Source of the DNA: Streptomyces sp. NBC_00287
GTDB taxonomy: Bacteria; Actinomycetota; Actinomycetes; Streptomycetales; Streptomycetaceae
Length of the DNA: 64,000 nt
Direction of reading: 5' to 3'
Assembly: GCF_036173105.1 (NCBI RefSeq)
Contig: NZ_CP108053.1
Location: 4,030,001-4,094,000 of the forward strand
Made by a program: the position numbers and the translations under genes. This document shows, in pieces, positions 53,961 through 62,808 of this stretch (positions within the stretch are counted from its first letter, which is position 1; each line of letters opens with the position of its first letter). A model generated the notes under the pieces. It was not told where the DNA came from, made no database searches, and was given only the letters and a program-made list of their open reading frames with translations.

Positions 53961-55583
53961 ATGGGCAAGGGGGTGAAGACTGCCGTCATCGGCGGAGTAT
54001 TCGCGGTGATGGTGGGTGGTGCCGGGTACGGCGCCTACAACGTGGTGTCGGCGCTGAACGGTGACGGGGGCGGGTCCCCGGCCGTGCAGACCGGGCCACC
54101 GAGCGGGGACGAGGTCGAGGAGACCTCGGAGAAGTTCTTCACGGCCTGGGAGAAGGGGCAGGCGGCCGAGGCGGCGTCGTACACCGACTTCGCCCAGGCG
54201 GCCGAGCCGCTGCTGACCGCGTACGGGGAGCAGGCGCACATCACCGATGTGCGGATCACGCCGGAGGCGGTGAACGGCGGGGTCGTGCCCTTCTCCGTGA
54301 AGGCGACCGTGTCGTACGACGGCCAGTCGAAGCCGCTCGCCTACAAGAGCGAGCTCAAGGTCGTGCGTGGGAAGACCTCCGGGAAGGCGCTGGTCGACTG
54401 GGATCCGGCCGTGGTCCATCCGGAGCTGAAGAAGGACGACACCCTCGTCACCGGTGAGGCGAAGAGCCCGCCCATCGAGGCCGTGGACCGCGACGGACAG
54501 GTGCTGACGAAGGCGAAGTACCCCTCCCTCGGCCCGATCCTGGACACCCTGCGCGAGCGCTACGGCGACAAGGCCGGCGGTACGCCCGGTGTCGAGCTGG
54601 TGATCAGGCACGCGGCCGAGGGCGTCGCCGACACCCCGCTGCTCACCCTCGCCGAGGGCAAGCCGGGCAAGCTGCGCACCACGCTGAGCGCCGGGGTGCA
54701 GGCGGCGGCCGAGACGGCGGTGAAGAGTTACGCCGAGTCGTCGGTGGTGGCCGTCAAGCCGAGCACGGGCGAGGTGCTGGCGGTGGCGAACCACCGGAGC
54801 GACGCGTTCAACGCGGCCTTCGAGGGTCGCGTCGCACCCGGCTCCACGATGAAGATCGTCACTGCCGCGATGCTGATCGACAACGGTGTGACCTCGATGA
54901 ACGGCCCGGCGCCCTGCGAGGACACCGCCACCTGGCAGAGCCAGACCTTCAAGAACCTCCCGGGCCTGAAGGCCAACTTGAGCGCCACGCTCGCCGATAC
55001 GTTCATGCGCTCCTGCAACACCGGCTTCATCAAGCTCATCGACGAGGAGCCGCTCACCGACGCCTCGCTGACGGCCGAGGCGCAGGAACGGTTCGGGCTC
55101 GGCCGGGACGACTGGAAGACCGGCATCACCTCCTTCGACGGCAGCGTCCCCGCCTCCGCGGGCCCGGACCGCGCGGCCAACGCCATCGGCCAGGGCCAGG
55201 TCCAGATGAGCCCGCTGAACATGGCGTCCGTCACAGCCACCGCGATCACCGGAACCTTCCGGCAGCCGTACCTCGTCTCCCCCGACCTGGACGACCGTCA
55301 ACTGGCCACCGCCAAGGGCCTGTCGGCGAACACCTCCGCCCAGCTCAAGCAGATGATGCGGCTCACCGCGACGCAGGGCTCGGCCGCGCCGGTGATGTCC
55401 GGGCTCGGCGGTGACATCGGCGCGAAGACCGGCTCCGCCGAGGTCGACGGGAACGCCAAGTCGAACAGCTGGTTCACCGGCTTCCGGGGCGATGTCGCCG
55501 CGGCGGCCATGACCGAGGAGGGCGGCCGCGGCGGCGAGGCGGCGGGCCCGATCGTGAAGGCCGTACTGGTGGCGGGTGGCTGA
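53961..55583 (+). CDS. Penicillin-binding protein, transpeptidase with NTF2-like domain (copy 1)
   Basis: A 540-residue membrane-anchored transpeptidase. One membrane segment (about 7-27) is followed by a MecA_N/NTF2-like domain (about 48-160), a linker, and the catalytic domain (about 260-540). The active-site motifs are STMK (Ser295), SCNTGF and KTGSAEV, all intact, so it should cross-link peptidoglycan and bind beta-lactams. It resembles class B enzymes; no glycosyltransferase domain is present. A paralogue follows 85 bases later. Proximity to ssgE suggests a role in sporulation septum or spore wall synthesis (inference). Confidence 0.92.
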   Translation: MGKGVKTAVIGGVFAVMVGGAGYGAYNVVSALNGDGGGSPAVQTGPPSGDEVEETSEKFFTAWEKGQAAEAASYTDFAQAAEPLLTAYGEQAHITDVRITPEAVNGGVVPFSVKATVSYDGQSKPLAYKSELKVVRGKTSGKALVDWDPAVVHPELKKDDTLVTGEAKSPPIEAVDRDGQVLTKAKYPSLGPILDTLRERYGDKAGGTPGVELVIRHAAEGVADTPLLTLAEGKPGKLRTTLSAGVQAAAETAVKSYAESSVVAVKPSTGEVLAVANHRSDAFNAAFEGRVAPGSTMKIVTAAMLIDNGVTSMNGPAPCEDTATWQSQTFKNLPGLKANLSATLADTFMRSCNTGFIKLIDEEPLTDASLTAEAQERFGLGRDDWKTGITSFDGSVPASAGPDRAANAIGQGQVQMSPLNMASVTATAITGTFRQPYLVSPDLDDRQLATAKGLSANTSAQLKQMMRLTATQGSAAPVMSGLGGDIGAKTGSAEVDGNAKSNSWFTGFRGDVAAAAMTEEGGRGGEAAGPIVKAVLVAGG

Positions 55584-55668
55584 AGTCACCCGGTGGGGAC
55601 GGGACTCTAGGGTGGTGCCGTCGTTGGGCTGACGGGGACCCTGGGGAATCGCGAAGGATCGGGAGACA

Positions 55669-57333
55669 GTGGGCAAGAGAAGGCGCGTCGCCGAGCGACG
55701 GAAGACGAACCCCGCCGTGCTGGTCGGCGGGGCCATCGCCGTGGTCGTCGTCGGCGCCGGGGCCGGCGCCTACGCGCTGTACGGCTCGTCGGCGGCCGAG
55801 GACCGTACGCAGACGGCGGCCGCCGACGCGAAGGCGAAGGTCAAGACGGGCCCGCTGTCCGCGAAGGAGGTCGCCACCGCCTCCCGCGCCTTCCTCACTG
55901 CCTGGCAGCAGGGCAAGGTCACCGACGCCGCCGCGGCCACGGACGACGCCACGGCGGCCCGAAAGCTGCTCACCGGCTACACCAAGGACGCCCGCGTGAA
56001 GGGCGTCACGCTCACCGCCGGCACCCCGACCGGCGCCGAGGTCCCCTTCTCCGTCAAGGGCACGGTGACGTACGACAAGCTCAGCAAGCCGCTGGCGTAC
56101 GACAGCGCGCTGACCGTCGTACGGCGCGAGGCGGACGGCGAACCGGTCGTCGCGTGGCAGCCGTCAGTCGTGCATCCCGACCTCAAGGACGGCGACACCC
56201 TGGTCACCGGTGAGTCGGGGACCCCGCCGATCAAGGCGCTCGACCGGGACGGGGGCGAGCTGACGACCGCCAAGTACCCCTCGGTGGGCGCGATCCTGGA
56301 CTCGCTGCGCGAGAAGTACGGCAAGACCGCCGGCGGCAAGGCGGGCATCGAGCTGCGGGTGGTCCGCGGCAAGGGGTCCAAGTCGGCGGACAAGACCGTG
56401 CTGGAGCTCAGCAAGGGCACGCCGGGCACGGTGAAGACGACGCTGAACCCGACCCTCCAGGCCGCCGCCGAGAAGCAGGTCGCGGAGAAAGCGCGTTCGT
56501 CGGTGGTCGTGCTGCGCCCCTCCACCGGCGAGATCCTGGCCGCCGCGAATGCCTCCAAGGGCTTCAACACCGCCTTCCAGGGCTCCCTCGCGCCCGGCTC
56601 CACCATGAAGGTCATCACCTCCTCGCTGCTCATCGAGAAGGATCTTGCCTCGGCGAACAAGGCGCATCCGTGTCCGAAGTACTTCACGTACGGCGGCTGG
56701 AAGTTCCAGAACGACGACAAGTTCGAGATCAAGGGCGGCACCTTCAAGGCGAGCTTCGCGCGCTCCTGCAACACCGCCTTCATCAGCCAGGCGCCCGAGC
56801 TGGACGACGACAGCCTGACCAAGCAGGCGCAGCAGGTGTTCGGCCTCGGCCTGAACAACTGGTCCGTGGGTGTCTCGACCTTCGACGGCGCCGTCCCGGT
56901 GCAGTCGCAGGCGCAGATGGCGGCCGAGCTGATCGGCCAGGGCGGGGTGCGGATGAACCCGCTGAACATGGCGTCGGTGTCCGCCACGGTGAAGTCGGGC
57001 GTCTTCCACCAGCCCTACCTGGTCTCCCCCGACGTGGACGGCCGCAAGCTCGCGACAGCCTCGCGCACGATGTCCTCCGGCACGCTGTCCCAGCTGCGGG
57101 AGCTGATGGCCTATACGGCGGCCTACGGTACGGCGGCCGAGGCGATGTCCGGGGTCAGTGGTGACGTCGGCGCGAAGACCGGTTCGGCGGAGGTCGACGG
57201 GCAGAAGAAGCCGAACGGCTGGTTCACCGCGTACCGGGGCGACCTCGCGGCCGCGGGCGTGGTCCAGGCGGGCGGCCACGGTGGTGAGACGGCGGGGCCG
57301 ATCGTGGCGGCGCTGCTGAAGCTGGGGGGCTGA
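55669..57333 (+). CDS. Penicillin-binding protein, transpeptidase with NTF2-like domain (copy 2)
   Basis: A 554-residue paralogue of the preceding gene with the same order: Arg-rich head, one membrane segment (about 14-35), NTF2-like domain (about 60-165), catalytic domain (about 270-554). Active-site motifs STMK (Ser311), SCNTAF and KTGSAEV are intact. The GTG start has GGGAGAC before it. TAGGGT at 55608-55613 could be a -10 box for independent transcription. It converges on ssgE, 21 bases away. Confidence 0.92.
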   Translation: MGKRRRVAERRKTNPAVLVGGAIAVVVVGAGAGAYALYGSSAAEDRTQTAAADAKAKVKTGPLSAKEVATASRAFLTAWQQGKVTDAAAATDDATAARKLLTGYTKDARVKGVTLTAGTPTGAEVPFSVKGTVTYDKLSKPLAYDSALTVVRREADGEPVVAWQPSVVHPDLKDGDTLVTGESGTPPIKALDRDGGELTTAKYPSVGAILDSLREKYGKTAGGKAGIELRVVRGKGSKSADKTVLELSKGTPGTVKTTLNPTLQAAAEKQVAEKARSSVVVLRPSTGEILAAANASKGFNTAFQGSLAPGSTMKVITSSLLIEKDLASANKAHPCPKYFTYGGWKFQNDDKFEIKGGTFKASFARSCNTAFISQAPELDDDSLTKQAQQVFGLGLNNWSVGVSTFDGAVPVQSQAQMAAELIGQGGVRMNPLNMASVSATVKSGVFHQPYLVSPDVDGRKLATASRTMSSGTLSQLRELMAYTAAYGTAAEAMSGVSGDVGAKTGSAEVDGQKKPNGWFTAYRGDLAAAGVVQAGGHGGETAGPIVAALLKLGG

Positions 57334-57354
57334 GGCAGGGTCGCCGGGCGGGGC

Positions 57355-57714
57355 TCAGCCGCGTACGGGCTCGGCGGCCGCCATGTAGGTGCGGCGCAGG
57401 AACCGCAGCAGCGACTTCGTCTCGAACTGCACGACCGAGACGCCGTGGTCGGAGTGGAACTCCACCACCGCCTGCACCCGGCCGCACGGCCACACCCGTA
57501 TCTCACCGCTGCCGGCGGGGGCGCGCAGGCCCTGCTCCAGCAGGGCTCGGTCGCACGTCCATTCGTGCGCCCCGGGCAGTCCGAACCGCACCGCGCGGGG
57601 GTCGCGATCGGGGTCGTAGCGCAGGATCACGGGTATCGCGCCGCGGTCTTCCTGCACCTGGACGTCCTCGTCCGTGACGATGTGGGCTCGTGCGTATTGC
57701 TCGACTACGGACAT
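57355..57714 (-). CDS. ssgE: SsgA-like sporulation protein, SsgE position
   Basis: A 119-residue protein of the SALP family, found only in morphologically complex actinomycetes, whose members recruit and direct cell-wall enzymes at septa and spores. Typical features are VPVILRYDPDRDPRAVRFGL-like wording (here IPVILRYDPDRDPRAVRF), GEIRVWPCGR and LLRFLRRTYM. Position beside two penicillin-binding proteins matches S. coelicolor SsgE (SCO3158), which is linked to correct spore release. ATG 57714 is chosen over 57783 because homology begins MSVVEQYARAHI. Orthology to SsgE rests on context. Confidence 0.88.
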   Translation of the reverse strand: MSVVEQYARAHIVTDEDVQVQEDRGAIPVILRYDPDRDPRAVRFGLPGAHEWTCDRALLEQGLRAPAGSGEIRVWPCGRVQAVVEFHSDHGVSVVQFETKSLLRFLRRTYMAAAEPVRG

Positions 57715-57844
57715 CGGACGGCCCCTTACGCTGAGCGACCTGTGCGAAGGCTGTGAATCCGCTTTCTCTCCAATGTCGCACATTTTCGGCGGGGCGCCCG
57801 TGGGCCTGTGGACAAGTGCGCCGGTTCTTCTCCGTCACACGCTC

Positions 57845-57875
57845 TTGCAAGTTGTTCGCAACAAGCCTCTATCAT
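57845..57875 (+). promoter_or_regulatory. Nur-box-like operator overlapping the nikMN promoter
   Basis: TTGCAA-gttgt-TCGCAA (57845-57861) matches the published Nur (nickel uptake regulator) consensus tTGCaa-N5-ttGCAA at 11 of 12 half-site bases. TATCAT (57870-57875) is a good -10 box 19 bases after TTGCAA, so a bound repressor would cover the -35 region. The GTG start at 57882 is six bases after the -10 box, implying a leaderless message. Confidence 0.65.
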
Positions 57876-57881
57876 CGACCC

Positions 57882-58952
57882 GTGCATGTGCCTGACGGAT
57901 TCATAGACGCCCCCACCTCGGTCGCGACCGGAGCGGTCGCCGCGGCCGCGGTCGCCGTGAGCCTGCGCGGTGCGCGCCGCGAGCTCGACGAACGCACCGC
58001 GCCCCTGGCCGGACTGGTGGCCGCGTTCATCTTCGCGGTGCAGATGCTGAACTTCCCCGTCGCGGCGGGAACCAGCGGCCATCTGCTCGGCGGCGCGCTC
58101 GCCGCGATCCTCGTCGGCCCTTATACGGGTGTGCTGTGCGTGTCCGTGGTGCTGCTCATGCAGGGCATCCTCTTCGCGGACGGCGGGCTGACCGCGCTGG
58201 GTGTGAACATCACCAACATGGCGGTCGTCACGACGGTCATCGCGTACGGCCTCTTCCGCGGCCTGGTGAAGCTGCTGCCGCGCACCCGGCGCTCGGTGAC
58301 CGTCGCCTCCTTCGTCGCCGCGCTGATCTCGGTTCCGGCGGCGGCGCTGTCCTTCACCCTGATGTACGCGATCGGCGGCACGACCGATGTGTCGATCGGC
58401 AAGGTCGCGGGCGCGATGGTCGGCGTGCACATCCTCATCGGCATCGGCGAGGCGGCGATCACGGCGCTGACGGTGGGCGCGGTCGTGGCCGTGCGCCCGG
58501 ATCTGGTGTACGGCGCGCGCGACCTGCGTCAGCGCCTGCAGCTGCGCGTGAACGGCGCGTTGGTCGACGTACCGGCGTCCGACGGGGCACTTGATGGGGC
58601 GCGCACGGCGCCTGTCGCGGCGCGCACCTCCCGCCGGGCGCTGTGGATCAGCGGTCTGGTCACCTCGCTCGTCCTCGCCGGCTTCGTCAGCTTCTACGCC
58701 TCCGCCGACCCGGACGGTCTGGAGAAGGTCGCCGCCGACAACGGCATCGACAAGAAGGCCGAGGAACACGACTCCGCCGATTCGCCGCTGGCGGACTACG
58801 GCGTGAAGGACGTGGATGACGCCCGCCTGTCCGGGGGGCTGGCGGGCGTCATCGGCGTCGGTGTCACGGTGGTCGCGGGCAGCGCGGTGTTCTGGGCGGT
58901 GCGCAGGCGGCGTGCGAACGAGGACGTCTCCCTCGTGAGCACGAGCGTCTGA
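57882..58952 (+). CDS. nikMN: ECF nickel/cobalt transporter NikM-NikN (CbiM-PDGLE) fusion
   Basis: The substrate-binding membrane component of an energy-coupling-factor metal transporter. The 356-residue product opens MHVPDGFID, whose N-terminal His-2 region binds the metal, and has the CbiM/NikM core (about 1-215) with NITNMAVVTTV and MVGVHILIGIGEAAITAL. The C-terminal part (about 245-350) is a PDGLE/NikN domain: a membrane segment, ADPDGLEKVA, DSPLADYG and a final membrane segment. GTG 57882 is required for the metal site, so the longer frame from 57753 is rejected. NikQ and NikO genes follow. Nickel rather than cobalt is inferred from the Nur-like box. Confidence 0.88.
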   Translation: MHVPDGFIDAPTSVATGAVAAAAVAVSLRGARRELDERTAPLAGLVAAFIFAVQMLNFPVAAGTSGHLLGGALAAILVGPYTGVLCVSVVLLMQGILFADGGLTALGVNITNMAVVTTVIAYGLFRGLVKLLPRTRRSVTVASFVAALISVPAAALSFTLMYAIGGTTDVSIGKVAGAMVGVHILIGIGEAAITALTVGAVVAVRPDLVYGARDLRQRLQLRVNGALVDVPASDGALDGARTAPVAARTSRRALWISGLVTSLVLAGFVSFYASADPDGLEKVAADNGIDKKAEEHDSADSPLADYGVKDVDDARLSGGLAGVIGVGVTVVAGSAVFWAVRRRRANEDVSLVSTSV

Positions 58953-58953
58953 C

Positions 58954-59715
58954 ATGGGCGCCGGGCACGCGCACAAGCTCTACCGGCACGGGCACTCCCC
59001 CGTGCACGGTCTGCCGCCGCACACCAAGCTCGCCGCGACGTTCGCATTCGTCGTGGTCGTGGTGTCGACCCCGCGGGAGGCGATGTGGGCGTTCGGCCTC
59101 TACGCCGCTCTGCTCGCCGTCGTCGCCCACCTCGCGCGCGTGCCTTTCGGTTTCCTGCTCAAACGGCTGCTGATCGAGGTGCCGTTCGTCGCGTTCGCAG
59201 TGCTGATGCCGTTCGTGGCGGAGGGCGAACGGGTCGAGGTGCTCGGCATGTCGCTGAGCGTCAGCGGCCTGTGGGGCGCCTGGAACGTCCTGGCGAAGGG
59301 CACGCTCGGCGTCGCCGCGTCCGTACTCCTGGCGTCCACGACCGAGCTGCGCGAGCTACTGCTCGGCCTCCAGCGCCTGAAACTCCCGCCGCTGCTGGTC
59401 CAGATCGCGTCCTTCATGATCCGGTACGGCGATGTCATCACCGACGAGATGCGGCGCATGCGGATCGCGCGCGAGTCGCGCGGGTTCGAGGCGCGGGGCG
59501 TACGGCACTGGGGGGTGCTCGCGAAGTCGGCGGGCGCCCTGTTCATCCGCTCCTACGAACGCGGCGAGCGGGTGCACCTGGCCATGGTCAGCCGCGGATA
59601 CGCCGGTTCCATGCCGGTCATCGACGAGGTGACCGCGTCCCGGGCGCAGTGGACGTACGCGCTCACCCTCCCCCTCGCCGCCCTCGTCGTATGTCTGCTG
59701 GGATGGATGCTGTGA
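58954..59715 (+). CDS. nikQ: ECF transporter transmembrane protein (CbiQ/NikQ)
   Basis: The T-component linking the metal-binding subunit to the ATPase. The 253-residue product has about six membrane segments and the two coupling motifs ARESRGF and MVSRGYAG that contact the ATPase. It starts one base after the NikMN stop codon, without its own strong ribosome-binding site, so translation is coupled. A His-rich N-terminus (HAHKLYRHGHSPVHG) may take part in metal handling. Confidence 0.9.
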   Translation: MGAGHAHKLYRHGHSPVHGLPPHTKLAATFAFVVVVVSTPREAMWAFGLYAALLAVVAHLARVPFGFLLKRLLIEVPFVAFAVLMPFVAEGERVEVLGMSLSVSGLWGAWNVLAKGTLGVAASVLLASTTELRELLLGLQRLKLPPLLVQIASFMIRYGDVITDEMRRMRIARESRGFEARGVRHWGVLAKSAGALFIRSYERGERVHLAMVSRGYAGSMPVIDEVTASRAQWTYALTLPLAALVVCLLGWML

Positions 59716-60470
59716 CAGCTTCTCTGGAGGTCTCCGGCCTCGCCTTCGCCTACCCCGACGGCCACCAGGCCCTGTTCGGCGTCGACTTCTCCGTCGGCCG
59801 CGGCGAGCGGGTCGCGCTGCTCGGTCCGAACGGCGCCGGCAAGACCACGCTCGTGCTGCACCTCAACGGCATCCTGACCGGCGGCACCGGCACGGTGCGG
59901 GTCGCGGGGCTGCCGGTGGGGCGCGCACACATGGCCGAGATCCGGCGCAAGGTCGGCATCGTCTTCCAGGACCCCGACGACCAGCTCTTCATGCCGACGG
60001 TGCGGGAGGACGTGGCCTTCGGTCCCGCGGCCTCCGGGCTGAAGGGGGCCGAGCTGGAGGAGCGCGTGGACCGGGCGCTCGGGCTGGTCGGCATGGCGGA
60101 GTTCAAGGAACGGCCGCCGCATCACCTGTCCTTCGGGCAGCGCCGCCGGGTGGCCGTGGCGACGGTGCTGGCGATGGAGCCGGAGATCCTGGTGCTGGAC
60201 GAGCCGTCCTCCAACCTCGACCCCGCGTCCCGGCGCGAACTGGCTGACATCCTGCGCTCGTTGGACGTGACCGTGCTCATGGTGACCCACGACCTGCCCT
60301 ACGCCTTGGAGCTGTGCCCCCGCTCGCTCATCCTCAGCGAGGGCGTGATCGCCGCCGACGGCAAGACGGGCGAGCTGCTCGCGGACGAGGACCTGATGCG
60401 CGCGCACCGGCTGGAGCTGCCCTTCGGCTTCGACCCGCGTTCCGTCCCGGCCACTCCCGGCCGTCCGTGA
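59712..60470 (+). CDS. nikO: ECF transporter ATP-binding protein (CbiO/NikO)
   Basis: ATPase of the nickel/cobalt ECF transporter, about 252 residues. Walker A is GPNGAGKTT, the Q-loop FQDPDDQLF is typical of CbiO, the signature is LSFGQRRRVAVATVLA and Walker B LVLDEPSSNLDP. The start is either GTG 59712, overlapping the NikQ stop as GTGA, or ATG 59703 in the same frame. Third gene of the operon; it ends 10 bases before ohrR. Confidence 0.9.
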   Translation: MTASLEVSGLAFAYPDGHQALFGVDFSVGRGERVALLGPNGAGKTTLVLHLNGILTGGTGTVRVAGLPVGRAHMAEIRRKVGIVFQDPDDQLFMPTVREDVAFGPAASGLKGAELEERVDRALGLVGMAEFKERPPHHLSFGQRRRVAVATVLAMEPEILVLDEPSSNLDPASRRELADILRSLDVTVLMVTHDLPYALELCPRSLILSEGVIAADGKTGELLADEDLMRAHRLELPFGFDPRSVPATPGRP

Positions 60471-60480
60471 CAATGGGCGC

Positions 60481-60942
60481 GTGAGAGACGACGAGGCCCC
60501 CGGGTCCCTGCTCCTCGACGAGCAGCTGTGCTTCGCGCTGTACGCGGCCCAGCGCGCCGTGACGGCCGCCTACCGGCCGCTGCTCGACGACCTCGGCCTC
60601 ACGTATCCGCAGTATCTCGTCCTGCTGGTGCTGTGGGAGCGGGGCGAGACGACGGTGAAGGAGCTGGCGGGGGCGCTGCGGCTGGACTACGGCACGGTGT
60701 CGCCGCTGCTCAAGCGGCTGGAGAGCGCGGGGCTCGTACGCCGGGAGCGCGCGACGGGCGACGAGCGCTCGGTGCTCGTTGCGTGCACGGGGCGGGCGGA
60801 GGAACTGAGGGAGCGCGCGGCGCGCGTACCGGGCGCTCTGCTCGCGGCGACGGAGCTCGGCGGGCCGGAGATCGCGCGGTTGCGCGAGGAGTTGTGGAGG
60901 CTCGCGGAGAAGGCGCAGGCGGCGGCGGACCGCGCGCGCTGA
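60481..60942 (+). CDS. ohrR: Organic hydroperoxide resistance regulator OhrR (MarR family)
   Basis: A peroxide-sensing MarR repressor of 153 residues. Cys17 in LLLDEQLCFALYAAQRAV sits at the position of the reactive cysteine of OhrR proteins, which is oxidised by organic peroxides to release DNA. LDYGTVSPLLKRLESAGLVRR is the recognition helix. It precedes ohr on the same strand. It starts 10 bases after nikO, so some readthrough from the nickel operon is likely. Confidence 0.92.
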   Translation: MRDDEAPGSLLLDEQLCFALYAAQRAVTAAYRPLLDDLGLTYPQYLVLLVLWERGETTVKELAGALRLDYGTVSPLLKRLESAGLVRRERATGDERSVLVACTGRAEELRERAARVPGALLAATELGGPEIARLREELWRLAEKAQAAADRAR

Positions 60943-61020
60943 GTGTTGCGCACCATCTGATCCGGCGTTACCCCCGGTTGCCACCCCCTGCCCTCACCTG
61001 CCTCCCTACCGGCCAGTACC

Positions 61021-61043
61021 TTGTGCACGATGTATTTGTGCGC
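61021..61043 (+). promoter_or_regulatory. Direct repeat upstream of ohr
   Basis: TTGTGCAC (61021-61028) and TTGTGCGC (61036-61043) flank TGTATT, which could be a -10 box. The site is 25 bases before the ohr ATG. OhrR binding here is plausible from position, but the sequence does not match the classical TACAATT dyad. Confidence 0.3.
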
Positions 61044-61067
61044 ACGCTTTCCCGGGGGAGGACGACC

Positions 61068-61514
61068 ATGACCGAGGACACCGCCGTAGACACCCGTCCC
61101 ACGAAGATCATGTACGTCGCGGAGGCCACCGCACACGGCGGCCGGGACGGCTATGTGACCAGTCAGGACGGTCAGTTGGAGCTGCGGGTCGCGATGCCGC
61201 CGCAGCTCGGCGGTGACGGCAACGGCACCAATCCCGAGCAGTTGTTCGCGGCCGGTTACAGCTCCTGCTTCCACAACGCGCTGGTGCTGGTCGGCCGCCG
61301 GTCCGGTTTCGATCTGTCCGGTTCCACGGTCGCCGCGAAGGTCGGCATCGGCCCCAACAAGCAGCACGGCTACGGGCTCGCGGTCGCCCTCAGCGTCTCC
61401 CTGCCGGTGCTGGACGCGGATGTGGCGGCGAAGCTGGTGGACGCCGCCCATGAGGTCTGCCCGTACTCGAACGCGACCCGCGGGAACATCGACGTGACGA
61501 TTTTGCTCGGCTGA
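61068..61514 (+). CDS. ohr: Organic hydroperoxide reductase Ohr
   Basis: A thiol peroxidase of the Ohr/OsmC fold that reduces fatty acid and other organic hydroperoxides. The 148-residue product has both catalytic cysteines, Cys67 in GYSSCFHNAL and Cys131 in EVCPYSNAT. GGGGGAGGA lies just before ATG 61068, so the longer frame from 60528, which runs through ohrR, is rejected. Paired with ohrR, 125 bases upstream. Confidence 0.95.
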   Translation: MTEDTAVDTRPTKIMYVAEATAHGGRDGYVTSQDGQLELRVAMPPQLGGDGNGTNPEQLFAAGYSSCFHNALVLVGRRSGFDLSGSTVAAKVGIGPNKQHGYGLAVALSVSLPVLDADVAAKLVDAAHEVCPYSNATRGNIDVTILLG

Positions 61515-61670
61515 GGTCGCCCCGTCAGCCTCCCGTCACCCTCCACGACCTCGCCACACCCCTCGTACGACCGTCTACAGGGGATTCACAGCAGGCGCAT
61601 GGCATGACCACGACACAGTGATTGCATACAACCTCAAGATCATTCCGATCGTGTTCGAAACGAGGTTCCT

Positions 61671-62756
61671 GTGCGTCTTCACCGTGCCGTACCCGTGGCC
61701 GCCGCAGCGGCGGCGCTCTCCCTTCTCCCCGTGACGGCCCAGGCCGCGCCCGCCGTCGAGCAGGACGTGCCGGCCGGCGTCTCGGTGGCCGTCGAGAAGA
61801 AGAGCGACCGGGAGATCCGCTCCTACTGGACCAAGGACCGTCTGCGGAAGGCCGCGGCCAACCCGGCGCCGATGCCGCGCCTGAAGAAGGCACCCACCAC
61901 CACGTCGCAGCAGGACAGAGTGCCGCTCGCCAACCCCGCCGATGTCTCCGCCGGTTCCGTGCAGCCGGTCGACAGCGCCCTCGTCCAGCCCGCCGCCGCG
62001 GCCGCCACGGAGATCTCCGTCTCCCAGGAGGTCCCGTACACCACGCTCCCGCAGTACTCCATGGTGGGCCGCCTCTTCTACAAGGAGCCCGACGGCTCCG
62101 ACCACTCCTGTTCGGCCGCGGTCATCGTCTCGAACAACCGGAACACGCTGTGGACCGCCGGCCACTGTGTCCACCTGGGCGACGGCTCCGGCGACGCCGG
62201 CTGGAACGACATGCTGGAGTTCATCCCCGGCTACCGCGACGGCAGTGGCCCCTACGGGTCGTGGACCATCAAGTCGAAGGTCGCCAACAACGAGTGGATG
62301 AGCTCCTCCGACTTCGAGGACTCCGACTATGCCGCCGTGGTCCTCAACGACCACCCCACCTGGGGCAAGCTCCAGGACAACGTGGGCGCCTTCGGCTACA
62401 CCTTCACCGAGAACCTCACCGACCACGCCGAGATCTTCGCCGCGGGCTACCCCGGTGAGGGCTACAACCGCACCGACCTGCACGCCCAGCGGATGATGTA
62501 CTGCTACGGCAACACCGTGGACGCCTTCTCCTGGAACCCGTTGGACGACCGTATGTCGATGGACTGCGACATGGGCCGGGGTGCCTCCGGCGGCCCGATG
62601 GTCGAGGGCAAGAACTCCAGTGACCCGCGCATCGTCGGGGCCATCAGCCACCACATGACCGACGACGCGGGCAACCGCACCGACGACGACCTGTTCTCCT
62701 CCGAGCACGACTCGAAGGCCGCGAACACGATGAGCGCCGCGAACGCCATCAGCTAG
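61671..62756 (+). CDS. Secreted trypsin-like serine protease
   Basis: A 361-residue exported protease. The signal peptide is about residues 1-25 (ends AQAAPA), followed by a pro-region to about 120, then the S1-type domain. The triad is His165 (TAGHC), Asp219 (EDSDYAAVVL) and Ser306 (GRGASGGPM). Glu-specific or V8-like proteases have a similar SGGPM ending. The C-terminal tail after residue 330 is Ser/Asp/Ala-rich. GTG 61671 gives a clean signal peptide. It appears to be transcribed alone and ends at a convergent terminator. Confidence 0.9.
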   Translation: MRLHRAVPVAAAAAALSLLPVTAQAAPAVEQDVPAGVSVAVEKKSDREIRSYWTKDRLRKAAANPAPMPRLKKAPTTTSQQDRVPLANPADVSAGSVQPVDSALVQPAAAAATEISVSQEVPYTTLPQYSMVGRLFYKEPDGSDHSCSAAVIVSNNRNTLWTAGHCVHLGDGSGDAGWNDMLEFIPGYRDGSGPYGSWTIKSKVANNEWMSSSDFEDSDYAAVVLNDHPTWGKLQDNVGAFGYTFTENLTDHAEIFAAGYPGEGYNRTDLHAQRMMYCYGNTVDAFSWNPLDDRMSMDCDMGRGASGGPMVEGKNSSDPRIVGAISHHMTDDAGNRTDDDLFSSEHDSKAANTMSAANAIS

Positions 62757-62769
62757 CCGGTACGGCCGC

Positions 62770-62797
62770 AGGGGTCCGCGGGGCGACGCGGACCCCT
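62770..62797. terminator. Convergent terminator after the protease gene
   Basis: AGGGGTCCGCG (62770-62780) pairs perfectly with CGCGGACCCCT (62787-62797) around a six-base loop, between the protease stop and the stop of the opposing small gene. Confidence 0.8.
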
Positions 62798-62808
62798 CCG
62801 GCGCGCGG

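Noticed and set aside
59085..60470. 461-codon frame including nikO
   Set aside because: Only the part from about 59703 or 59712 has ABC ATPase similarity; the rest is a shadow of nikQ.
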